From contig JAFQIE010000004.1 of the NCBI GenBank assembly GCA_017397645.1, positions 1-59,340 on the forward strand: a stretch of DNA of 59,340 bases, written 5' to 3'. Below are positions 16,567 through 24,176 of this stretch, one piece after another. A model generated the notes under the pieces. It made no database searches. It was not told the origin of the DNA and was given only the letters and a program-made list of their open reading frames with translations. The position numbers and the translations under genes are program-made. How positions within the stretch are numbered: the first letter of the stretch is position 1; each line of letters begins with the position of its first letter. The DNA is from Lachnospiraceae bacterium. GTDB taxonomy: Bacteria > Bacillota > Clostridia > Lachnospirales > Lachnospiraceae.

Positions 16567-17652
16567 TTATCTGTTTTCTTCCAGGAACGTAATGTAATTT
16601 ACCACCATCAGCGCGATCTTGAATGTCAATGCGTCATCAAAATTTCTCAAATCCAAGCCCAATGCCTTCTGCAATTTTTCAATTCTGTACACCAAGGTAT
16701 TTCTGTGCAGAAACAGCTGTCTGGAGGTTTCAGACACATTTAAGTTATTATCAAAGAAGGTATTGATGGTAGACAAAGTCTCGTCGTCTAATTCCTCGGG
16801 CACACCATCGGGGAAAACCTCTTGAATGAAAATCTTGCAGAGATTCACCGGCAACTGGTAAATCAATCGGCCAATACCCAACGCACCATAGGTGATAACA
16901 TCTTTCTGTGCATAGAAGATTTTCCCAACATCCAATGCCATCTTGGCTTCTTTATAGGACTTGGATAAGCTTTTCAGTTCATCAACCACCGTACCCACAG
17001 CCACTTTTACATTTCGCATTGCCTCCACATTCATCATGGCAACGATTGTTTGGGCAATAGAGTTTATTTCCTCCGCATTCCGGGGATTTTCAATGGTCTT
17101 AATCAAGATGACACTATTTTCGTCCACAGCAGTCACATAATCTCCGGAGACATCAGAGAACATTCCCTTCAGAAGTTCTGTCACCATGGGATCATTTTCC
17201 CCTTGAGGCTCTATTAGGAAAATTGCTCTGGATACTGCATCCTCCACATGAAGTCGCTTCGCCTTATTGTAAATATCCACCAATAACAGATTGTCCATCA
17301 GCAAATTTTGAAAAAAACCATTCCGGTCAAATCTGTCCTTGTATGCAGCCGCCAGATTTTTTAACTGACTTGCCGCAATTCTGCCAACCGTGTATTTCTC
17401 CTCGCCTGTACCGGTGGTCACCACCACGAAAAGAACCTCCTCCCGGTCCATAACTTTGATCAAATGGTGTGGCCCCATCACCTGACTGTCTGCGGGAGAT
17501 GTGGCAAAAGCAGTTACCACGTCACTATCTATTTCTTCCGCATCCCAAGTGGAAGCATGTAATTTACCATATGCATCAAATACACACAGGTCCACCTTTG
17601 TAATTGCTTTTAATTCATCTATACTAATCTGAATGTTTTGGTTTGAAATCAT
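16567..17652 (-). CDS. CdaR/PucR-type transcriptional regulator
   Basis: The 361-residue protein has an N-terminal sensor-like domain (about 1-130), a central GGDEF-like fold region (about 140-280) and the PucR-type C-terminal helix-turn-helix (about 300-350: N-V-S-E-T-S-R-Q-L-F-L-H-R-N-T-L-V-Y-R-I). CdaR relatives sense small carboxylates or sugars. It starts 14 bases after the adenosyltransferase gene and is the last gene of the diol dehydratase operon, so it probably controls that operon, possibly as an autoregulator. The canonical regulator of such operons, PocR, belongs to a different (AraC) family. Confidence 0.82.
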   Translation of the reverse strand: MISNQNIQISIDELKAITKVDLCVFDAYGKLHASTWDAEEIDSDVVTAFATSPADSQVMGPHHLIKVMDREEVLFVVVTTGTGEEKYTVGRIAASQLKNLAAAYKDRFDRNGFFQNLLMDNLLLVDIYNKAKRLHVEDAVSRAIFLIEPQGENDPMVTELLKGMFSDVSGDYVTAVDENSVILIKTIENPRNAEEINSIAQTIVAMMNVEAMRNVKVAVGTVVDELKSLSKSYKEAKMALDVGKIFYAQKDVITYGALGIGRLIYQLPVNLCKIFIQEVFPDGVPEELDDETLSTINTFFDNNLNVSETSRQLFLHRNTLVYRIEKLQKALGLDLRNFDDALTFKIALMVVNYITFLEENR

Positions 17653-17666
17653 TTTTTCACCCCGCT

Positions 17667-18179
17667 TTATTTACTCACAGAATCCGTCTGTCTTGCAAGT
17701 ACATACAAATAATCCGACAGTCTGTTGATGTACTGAAGTGTTTGTGCGGAAAAAGTAATTTTTCTGTCGCAAACCGCCATCAGCCGCTCAGCCCGACGCG
17801 CCACGGTACGTGCCACATCCATATGTGCACCCCGCAGTGTTTCTCCGGGACAGTGGAACCTTTTTTCTCTGACAAAAGTCATCTCTACATTATCGATGGC
17901 TTTTTCCAAAAGAAGTACTTCTTTTTCTTCCACACCGGGACCCTGCCGGAAGTTACAGGCAATGGCACCGCTGATCTTCAATATGTTTTCCTGAATTCTC
18001 AAAATAAAACGCGCCAAATCAGGGCATTCGCACTCTGCCCGTACCACGCCCAACTGACTGTTCAATTCATCCATGGCACCCAAAAGCTGGAGAATGTCAT
18101 CTCCCTTAGAAACCCTACCTCTGTTTGGCAGGGAAGTGGTCAATTTGTCTCCTGTTTTGGTGTAAATCTTATTCTCCAC
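17667..18179 (-). CDS. pduO: PduO-type ATP:cob(I)alamin adenosyltransferase
   Basis: The 170-residue protein has the family plan: N-terminal Y-T-K-T-G-D-K, then G-R-V-S-K and a four-to-five-helix bundle with A-R-T-V-A-R-R-A-E-R and N-R-L-S-D-Y-L-Y-V-L-A-R, the ATP and cobalamin contact helices. It makes adenosylcobalamin for the dehydratase. The N-terminal loop reads G-D-K-L-T-T rather than the usual G-D-K-G-T-T, and the following Gly-Gly is replaced by N-R, so the ATP loop is unusual. The start appears to be GTG (18177-18179) with GAGGA upstream. It lies between the reactivase and regulator genes. Confidence 0.85.
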   Translation of the reverse strand: MENKIYTKTGDKLTTSLPNRGRVSKGDDILQLLGAMDELNSQLGVVRAECECPDLARFILRIQENILKISGAIACNFRQGPGVEEKEVLLLEKAIDNVEMTFVREKRFHCPGETLRGAHMDVARTVARRAERLMAVCDRKITFSAQTLQYINRLSDYLYVLARQTDSVSK

Positions 18180-18211
18180 GTTTGATTCCTCGCTTCAATG
18201 ATAAATACTAC

Positions 18212-18586
18212 TTATGATAGAAAGGGTTGTTTTTTTACAAAACGTGCGGCGTTCTGGCCTAACATCTTAGGCGTTACCACTGTCCACGTATCCTGCACAG
18301 AAATTGCCTCATCCGACACTGCACTACACAGAGCCTTGGTCTCTCCCAAACTTTCATGGGTAAGGGTGGCCTTATCACCACACACACCGATGCCAACGCC
18401 TAAGGTGGACTCCATTGCAGCCCTGTATGCCAGAGCTCCCGCTGATATGTTAGTACGTTCTGCGGGGGAAAAAGCCTCACAACGGTATAACAATCCCTCT
18501 TCTTCTATACCTGCACAAATTTTCTTGATAAATTCCTCTCCGGCCTGCATGGTCAGGAGTACGATTTCCGGTTTCTTTGCGACCAT
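18212..18586 (-). CDS. ddrB: Diol/glycerol dehydratase reactivase, small subunit
   Basis: This 124-residue protein matches the small reactivase subunit (PduH/DdrB), a fold related to the dehydratase beta subunit, with G-V-G-I-G-V-C-G-D-K-A-T-L in the core. Together with the large subunit it releases damaged cobalamin from the dehydratase. It starts 3 bases after the large-subunit stop. The neighbours leave little doubt about the role. Confidence 0.88.
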   Translation of the reverse strand: MVAKKPEIVLLTMQAGEEFIKKICAGIEEEGLLYRCEAFSPAERTNISAGALAYRAAMESTLGVGIGVCGDKATLTHESLGETKALCSAVSDEAISVQDTWTVVTPKMLGQNAARFVKKQPFLS

Positions 18587-18589
18587 TTT

Positions 18590-20410
18590 TTACCTCTTTG
18601 CGGAAGTTCCCGACATAACCAAACCTGTTGCCACTGCATTTCTGGGTCCTTCCGTAGCTCGAATGTTTCCTCGTCCGCAGACGATTCTGTACTGGGACAG
18701 GCTTTCTGTCAGCATTTCCGGCACTTCAAAGTCCTCTGCCGAACCACCCACCAACACCACATTGGGGATTCTTTTCAAATCGCCGTTTTCTGCCACTTCC
18801 TGCAGAGCACGAACCACATTTTTCACAAATACTTTCCGCTTAGCATCCCGTCTCACTTCCACAATTCGCTCCATGGGAATATCTTCCTCTACACGAATCA
18901 TGCGGTCCGGTGCAAGCATCACCACACACCCATAATATCGGGGATCAATGGATTCTGCGAAAAACTGCATCTCCCCGCTTTCCAGTCGCATATGATAAAG
19001 ACTTTCCACTTTTGCAAGCGGGTACTTCTTGAGAAGCTCCGCCTCGTTTCTGTCTTTTAATCCTAATTCTGTCTGTATCAAAAGCGTCACCAACTCACCG
19101 GCACCCGCCTTATGGGTCATGCGCATATTGCCCGCGTCGTCCATCATAGCTGCATCTGTGGAGCCACCACCCATATCAATGATTGCCAGGGGCAATCTGG
19201 TACCGGGTGTAGTACATGCTCCAAGCAACGCCATAGCCGCTTCCACGCCTGCCACAGCCACATCAACATTCAACTGCCTTTGTAGTTCCTCTGCGATTTT
19301 CCGCATGGGAAGCTGCTGTGTTTTCACCATGGCAGCAATACCAACCGCCTTCTCCATACAGGTTTCTCCTGCCAAAGCGCCTGCTATCTGTACCGGTGCC
19401 AAGGTATCAATGGCTAACACATCTGTGATGTGAATGGATTCTTTCGTTTCGCCTGTCAAACGGCTCATGCTGTCCTTCATGCGGTCAAACATATTGCCCA
19501 CATTGGTGTTTTTTTGTCCCTGTACATCCGAAAGACGACCGGCCACGTTAGACAGCGCCATAATTTTCTCCGCGCCTGCATCCACGTTCACGGCATATTC
19601 CTTGCCGTCCTCGCCTTTCAAATATAGTTCTCCCGCAGGCAATACATTTTCTGCGATATAGCCGTGCAGGGTTTTGATAACCACCGCACTTTTTTTGCCT
19701 ATCAAGCTCTTGGCAATAGGGGTTACCAGTCTGGTTTCCTCTGCATTCAATCCAAGCAAGGTGGCGATACCGTAGGGGTTGGATAATTGTCTAATGACCT
19801 GTCCTGACATAGCCACCTCGATGGCTGCCATTTTTTCATCGGGAATTTTGTCGATACGAAGCACTTCATCCACGATGGGAATCTTTTTATCCAAACGATT
19901 CCACACAAGCACTGCCTCGTCTGCCTGTAAAATCAATCCCACAATTTTTATATAGCCGCCTAAACTATTCACAACCTCGGCTACTTTTTCGTATCCGTAT
20001 TCCTTACCTACTACTAAAATATAAGGACGGTCCGCTACCATTTTGGACAAGTTTTCTATATGTATGGTATAGCCCACTGCGGTTCCCACACCCGCCGGGG
20101 TGGAGGGATTGTGTCCAATCATGGAAGAATCGGTGATGATGGTTTCCGTGATGGTTTCCATGGCGGTATCGCCAATAACAGGGGCTGACTCATTTAATCT
20201 TATATACTCTAAGTCGGAAGTCGACAGGCGCACCTTGCCCATGGCTTCCTCCAATGCTGACACAATACCGGGAATATTATCTACCGTGCCCTTAATGCCG
20301 GTGGTGGCATGGGTGGCACTGCTCAAGAAACGGATGTCTCCTCCCTCTATGCGTCCGATACATACTTCAGTTGTAGAATTTCCTATGTCAACTCCGGCAA
20401 CTAAACTCAA
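18590..20410 (-). CDS. ddrA: Diol/glycerol dehydratase reactivase, large subunit
   Basis: The 606-residue length fits PduG/DdrA, a chaperone-like ATPase of the actin/Hsp70 fold. Phosphate-binding motifs are V-D-I-G-N-S-T-T-E (6-14) and I-D-M-G-G-G-S-T-D (near 413). It uses ATP to swap inactive cobalamin for fresh coenzyme in the dehydratase. The start is TTG (20408-20410) with AGGAG upstream, and TTGA overlaps the pduE stop by 3 bases, which implies translational coupling. Confidence 0.93.
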   Translation of the reverse strand: MSLVAGVDIGNSTTEVCIGRIEGGDIRFLSSATHATTGIKGTVDNIPGIVSALEEAMGKVRLSTSDLEYIRLNESAPVIGDTAMETITETIITDSSMIGHNPSTPAGVGTAVGYTIHIENLSKMVADRPYILVVGKEYGYEKVAEVVNSLGGYIKIVGLILQADEAVLVWNRLDKKIPIVDEVLRIDKIPDEKMAAIEVAMSGQVIRQLSNPYGIATLLGLNAEETRLVTPIAKSLIGKKSAVVIKTLHGYIAENVLPAGELYLKGEDGKEYAVNVDAGAEKIMALSNVAGRLSDVQGQKNTNVGNMFDRMKDSMSRLTGETKESIHITDVLAIDTLAPVQIAGALAGETCMEKAVGIAAMVKTQQLPMRKIAEELQRQLNVDVAVAGVEAAMALLGACTTPGTRLPLAIIDMGGGSTDAAMMDDAGNMRMTHKAGAGELVTLLIQTELGLKDRNEAELLKKYPLAKVESLYHMRLESGEMQFFAESIDPRYYGCVVMLAPDRMIRVEEDIPMERIVEVRRDAKRKVFVKNVVRALQEVAENGDLKRIPNVVLVGGSAEDFEVPEMLTESLSQYRIVCGRGNIRATEGPRNAVATGLVMSGTSAKR

Positions 20411-20799
20411 AGTACTACTCCTCTTTTTTTGTATATTTCAGCTGCCTCCAGCACCATTTTGGCACATCTGGGGGCATGATACTTTTCTAATAATTCCTGC
20501 GCCATCAGTACCAACTCCTCATACGTGGATCTGTTGGGGCGAAGTTTGTTATACATCTTCAAGATAACATCATCCGGCACATCAACCAGTTCTGACGCGC
20601 GCTCCATGTTCTCCGCCATAATGGGGTTGTCATTCTCACGGCACACCTGTCCCTGCTTCATCAAGGTCTCCTTAGAAATCTTAATATCTTCAGCCGTTAC
20701 ATTACCATTTTTTACTTCCTGTAATGTGATATCTTTTAATTTCTTACCACTTTTGGAGGTAATTGTGTCTTTTTCGTATTCACCCAAAGGATAATTCAT
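20407..20799 (-). CDS. pduE: Diol/glycerol dehydratase, small subunit
   Basis: With the start at 20799 (GGGAG upstream) this is a 130-residue subunit beginning N-Y-P-L-G-E-Y-E-K-D, with L-R-P-N-R-S-T-Y-E-E-L and the C-terminal Y-H-A-P segment typical of PduE/DhaC. It is the gamma part of the (alpha-beta-gamma)2 adenosylcobalamin enzyme. A longer reading from 20826 would overlap pduD and lacks a ribosome site. Confidence 0.92.
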   Translation of the reverse strand: MNYPLGEYEKDTITSKSGKKLKDITLQEVKNGNVTAEDIKISKETLMKQGQVCRENDNPIMAENMERASELVDVPDDVILKMYNKLRPNRSTYEELVLMAQELLEKYHAPRCAKMVLEAAEIYKKRGVVL

Positions 20800-20813
20800 G
20801 TCATTCTCCCTTT

Positions 20814-21479
20814 CTACGCATTCCACTCAATATAGGGAATCTTCTCATCCAGGCATTCGGTCTCTTTGATGTGCATCAGAGCAGCCTTTACCTGATATTT
20901 CGGTCTTGTCATGGGGTCATTTTCCACCGTGATAGGGGTCACTCTCTCACCCTTCACATACTTTGCGCTGTTTTTACCCACTTTACGATACGTTTCCAAC
21001 GACATCAATGGTGCCTGGGGAAACAATTCCAAATTGGAAAGCGGATACAAATCTTTCTGATGAATGACGGTAGTTCCCTTAGACTGTATGCCGATGCCGA
21101 TACCGGAGCCACTTAATTTCGCAGCTTCCAAGCCCATGAAGCACACATCTGAAGTCTTCAGAATCTTCACTACTCTGGGGTGCATGCCCTCTTCCTCAAT
21201 GCCTGCCTTCACTTCATCCAACACCTGCCCAAGGTCCAAGCCATTGATGGTTCTATGTATTTGGGTCTGAAAAGCAGGGCCCACACCAATCACCACTTCC
21301 TTGGGATCCGTGCCCTTGGTGGCTACCTTAGCATCGGAGTAATCCTCCTTTTTACCCTGTGTGGTTTGTTCCACGCCTCTTTGCTTCATCACCTCTTTGA
21401 TGACTTGCGCTACCACTTCTTCTATTACTTGTTCATTATATTTCACGGCTTTTTCTCCTGCCATCTGTATTTGTTCCAC
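20814..21479 (-). CDS. pduD: Diol/glycerol dehydratase, medium subunit
   Basis: This 221-residue beta subunit contributes to cobalamin binding. G-I-G-P/G-V-G-P-A-F-Q and S-G-I-G-I-G-I-Q-S-K-G-T-T-V-I-H-Q are the conserved cores. The N-terminal about 60 residues are a charged helix and linker. In microcompartment-type enzymes this region targets the enzyme to the shell, yet no shell genes are present here. The start is uncertain: GTG at 21477-21479 or ATG at 21462-21464, neither with a strong ribosome site. Confidence 0.92.
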   Translation of the reverse strand: MEQIQMAGEKAVKYNEQVIEEVVAQVIKEVMKQRGVEQTTQGKKEDYSDAKVATKGTDPKEVVIGVGPAFQTQIHRTINGLDLGQVLDEVKAGIEEEGMHPRVVKILKTSDVCFMGLEAAKLSGSGIGIGIQSKGTTVIHQKDLYPLSNLELFPQAPLMSLETYRKVGKNSAKYVKGERVTPITVENDPMTRPKYQVKAALMHIKETECLDEKIPYIEWNA

Positions 21480-21502
21480 TCAGAATACTATAACTGCCTA
21501 AA

Positions 21503-23167
21503 TTAGAAATCTTCCGGACGGATTAGATTATCCACTGCCTTGATTTCATCCCAGCGTTTTCCTTCCACTCTGTAACCGGTGCCGGGACCCATATAATCAT
21601 TGGGCGTATTAACACCGGAAAGCACATTGAAGTTCTCATCCAGGATTGCGGAAGTTTGGAGATAGTCTCCCACCACGCGTTGTTTTAACATATTCAGCAC
21701 GCTGTCTGCCACGTCCTCAAATCCGCCTTCTGCCAAAGCGCGTACTACATCGATACCGGTGATACCTCGCTTCATCATATCCTCGGCTGCCACAAGGTCT
21801 CCTGCCACATCGCGGTTTAGAGTATCCTTGCTACCGTGGGCGTAGACAACAGCTTCCACCTGCTCATCGGTAACCTCCGACAGTCCCAGTCTCTTAAAGA
21901 CCACCTGCACTGCCTTAGCAGCTTTTCGACGAACCTCAATGACCTCTTCTTCGCGGACGGGACGAAGTCCTCCGTCTACCTGCATATCTCTCTGCATGAT
22001 ATTATAATCGTCAAAATCATTTGCGTCGAAATTAGAGCCCGCAAACAGATTATCGTAATTATCTTCTCCTGCATAACCGGAGAATATGTAATCAGTTCCC
22101 GGGAAGAACTGAAGCATAGTTCTGGCAGTTCTTCTCATGGGGGAATGGGAGAAACTCTGGTCATTGGAAGAACAACATTCCAAACCAAGCAAGGTTGCCG
22201 CCACATTTTCGCCCAACACTTCACGCAGTCCCGCAGGCACACTGGCCGCAATACCGATACAACTCACGGAACCATTCTGGGTACCCTGGGCACCTGCGCC
22301 CTTAGTCACAAACAGACATCTGCACTCCAGATATAACATGGATTTTTTCTCTGCCTGTCCCATCAACACTTCACTACCGGCACCGGAGGTGAAGCGCACC
22401 TTCAAACCACGGGAAGCATAAGCTGCATTCAGGAACGATTTGGAATAGGGGGTATCATCACCATCTACAAACACCTGCTCCGTACCATATACTGACAAGG
22501 TCTCCGCATAGGTTGTCAAACCTCGGATACCCAACTCAAGTTCTGTGGCTTCTTCCGCAGAACACTGCGTCAAGACGCCTCTTCTGCCCACCTGAGATCC
22601 AATTAATAGCGCCATAGCAGAAAAAGGAGCATATCTTGCCACACCCATGGTGGTCTCTTCTTCACTGAACCCACGCAATGCACACTCTGCCGCATCTGCC
22701 GCCAACTGTACGGGATCATCCTTCAGGTTGGTAACATGCGCCTGATTACCGGGCATCTTTCTGGCACGCATTTTCTGCATGGCCATCATCAACTCCACCA
22801 CATTCATATGGCAGATAATCTCAGCCAATTTTGCGGGGGTGATACCACTACATATTTTCAGAATCTCCTTACGGGGAACATTAATATCTACAATTTTTCT
22901 GGCAATCTCCAAGGAGTCCATAGCCATAGACTTCTCTGCCCGGTCCGGTCGAATCACGTAATCGGCAATGAATTGGTCAATGAAATCAAATTTTTCTCTG
23001 GGAACTCCGTCCAATTCCATAACCTTGCCGTTTTGAATCTTGATGGAAGGCTTAGGGTCGTAAGGGCTGTGCATTGCCACAAAACCTCTCTCAGGCCATT
23101 CCTCTATGAAACCGTCTTTGTTGACGGGACGCTCTGCCAATGTTTCAAATCTTTTGGAACGCTTCAT
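21503..23167 (-). CDS. pduC: B12-dependent diol/glycerol dehydratase, large subunit
   Basis: The 554-residue catalytic subunit binds substrate in a TIM barrel above adenosylcobalamin. Conserved active-site stretches are visible: Q-A-H-V-T-N, A-E-T-L-S-V-Y-G-T-E, Q-N-G-S-V-S-C-I-G and S-S-N-D-Q-S-F-S-H. By comparison from memory with the Klebsiella enzyme, the substrate-contacting Gln, His, Ser, Asp and Gln residues are kept. It dehydrates 1,2-propanediol to propanal or glycerol to 3-hydroxypropanal. It is the first gene of the operon, with GGAG before the ATG and a promoter at 23222-23250. The short leader leaves no space for a cobalamin riboswitch. Confidence 0.96.
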   Translation of the reverse strand: MKRSKRFETLAERPVNKDGFIEEWPERGFVAMHSPYDPKPSIKIQNGKVMELDGVPREKFDFIDQFIADYVIRPDRAEKSMAMDSLEIARKIVDINVPRKEILKICSGITPAKLAEIICHMNVVELMMAMQKMRARKMPGNQAHVTNLKDDPVQLAADAAECALRGFSEEETTMGVARYAPFSAMALLIGSQVGRRGVLTQCSAEEATELELGIRGLTTYAETLSVYGTEQVFVDGDDTPYSKSFLNAAYASRGLKVRFTSGAGSEVLMGQAEKKSMLYLECRCLFVTKGAGAQGTQNGSVSCIGIAASVPAGLREVLGENVAATLLGLECCSSNDQSFSHSPMRRTARTMLQFFPGTDYIFSGYAGEDNYDNLFAGSNFDANDFDDYNIMQRDMQVDGGLRPVREEEVIEVRRKAAKAVQVVFKRLGLSEVTDEQVEAVVYAHGSKDTLNRDVAGDLVAAEDMMKRGITGIDVVRALAEGGFEDVADSVLNMLKQRVVGDYLQTSAILDENFNVLSGVNTPNDYMGPGTGYRVEGKRWDEIKAVDNLIRPEDF

Positions 23168-23221
23168 CTCTTTTTACTCCACATTCTGTTTTTGTACATA
23201 TTTGCGCAATAATACTACTTT

Positions 23222-23250
23222 ATTATACACATTTAACAAGGCGGACACAA
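23222..23250 (-). promoter_or_regulatory. Promoter of the diol dehydratase operon
   Basis: Minus strand TTGTGT (23245-23250), 17-base spacer, TATAAT (23222-23227). The predicted start near 23215 leaves a leader of under 50 bases before pduC. Confidence 0.6.
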
Positions 23251-23268
23251 GAGAAATCTGCCCGCCTT
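23238..23268 (-). terminator. Hairpin ending the aldose epimerase transcript, overlapping the pdu promoter
   Basis: AAGGCGG (23262-23268 on the minus strand) pairs perfectly with CCGCCTT (23238-23244) around a 17-base loop, followed by a weak GTTAAAT tail. It starts 7 bases past the epimerase stop, and its loop holds the -35 box of the dehydratase promoter. Confidence 0.45.
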
Positions 23269-23274
23269 TTCATA

Positions 23275-24168
23275 TTATAATTCAATTTCAAAACCATTTT
23301 CCCAGCATCCCCCAACAGGAATCCGCTCAATGGCAAGTTTGTCTTTGATCTCACCGCAAAAACCAACCTCTCCGCACACTCCAAACCAGGGCTCGTAACA
23401 CAAAAACTGAGATCCCGGTGTATGCTCACGCCATATGCCCCAGTAGGGCGCATCTGACAATACTTTTGCTACAATATTACCATCCCGGTCACATAACCCG
23501 AGACCGCCGATTTCCTTATCATTCACCAAAATAGTATCGTACTTTTCGGTATTCTCCACAGCAGGCATAATACCATTTGTCATAGGGATATCCACAGTCT
23601 CACCAGCCAACAATCCGTCCGCATTAATGACCAGACTGACAATGCTCTGAAGATGTTCAAGCACCGCTCCGTCCCTGTCCAAATATGCAATCTTGCAGCC
23701 ATCCATGTCTCCATTTGGAAATAGAAATCCGGGATGTCCACCAATAGAAAAATACATTTCCTCGTCGGATTTATTGTGTACACGCCAGGTTACCTTAAGG
23801 CATTTTTCTCCTTGAGGGAGTTCATAAATCACTTCAAGCAGAAACTTGAATGGATATACTTCTAACCTCTCCGGCGTATCCGTCAAGGTGAATACGATTT
23901 TATTGGACTCTATGGTCTGCACATCGTAGACGCTCTCCCTGGCAAATCCGTGATACTTCAAGAAGTACTTCTGTCCTTTGTGTTTGAAATGCTTCTCATG
24001 CATTCTACCTACAATTGGAAACAAAAGCGGCGTACTTCTGCCCCAGTTTTCCTCGTCTCCGGGCCACAAGTATTCCTGTCCGGTCTCTTTCATCACCATG
24101 GACTTTGCCTCAGCCCCTTTGGTGATTGCCTCTACGGCAATATATTCATTCTCTATTTTGTATCTCAT
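23275..24168 (-). CDS. Aldose 1-epimerase family protein
   Basis: The 297-residue beta-sandwich protein has the mutarotase pattern: L-L-F-P-I-V-G-R-M early, H-G-F-A-R near residue 75 (catalytic His region), S-I-G-G-H-P-G-F in the middle and a Glu-containing C-terminal strand. It is closer to the LacX-like group than to classic GalM, and its substrate is unknown. The start at 24168 has GAGGT 5 bases upstream, and that site overlaps the ftsH stop, so it is probably translationally coupled to ftsH. Confidence 0.82.
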   Translation of the reverse strand: MRYKIENEYIAVEAITKGAEAKSMVMKETGQEYLWPGDEENWGRSTPLLFPIVGRMHEKHFKHKGQKYFLKYHGFARESVYDVQTIESNKIVFTLTDTPERLEVYPFKFLLEVIYELPQGEKCLKVTWRVHNKSDEEMYFSIGGHPGFLFPNGDMDGCKIAYLDRDGAVLEHLQSIVSLVINADGLLAGETVDIPMTNGIMPAVENTEKYDTILVNDKEIGGLGLCDRDGNIVAKVLSDAPYWGIWREHTPGSQFLCYEPWFGVCGEVGFCGEIKDKLAIERIPVGGCWENGFEIEL

Positions 24169-24176
24169 AGTGTACC

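Noticed and set aside
23168-23221. Possible cobalamin riboswitch before pduC
   Set aside because: Less than 50 bases separate the predicted start from pduC, too short for the aptamer, and no B12-box-like sequence is visible.
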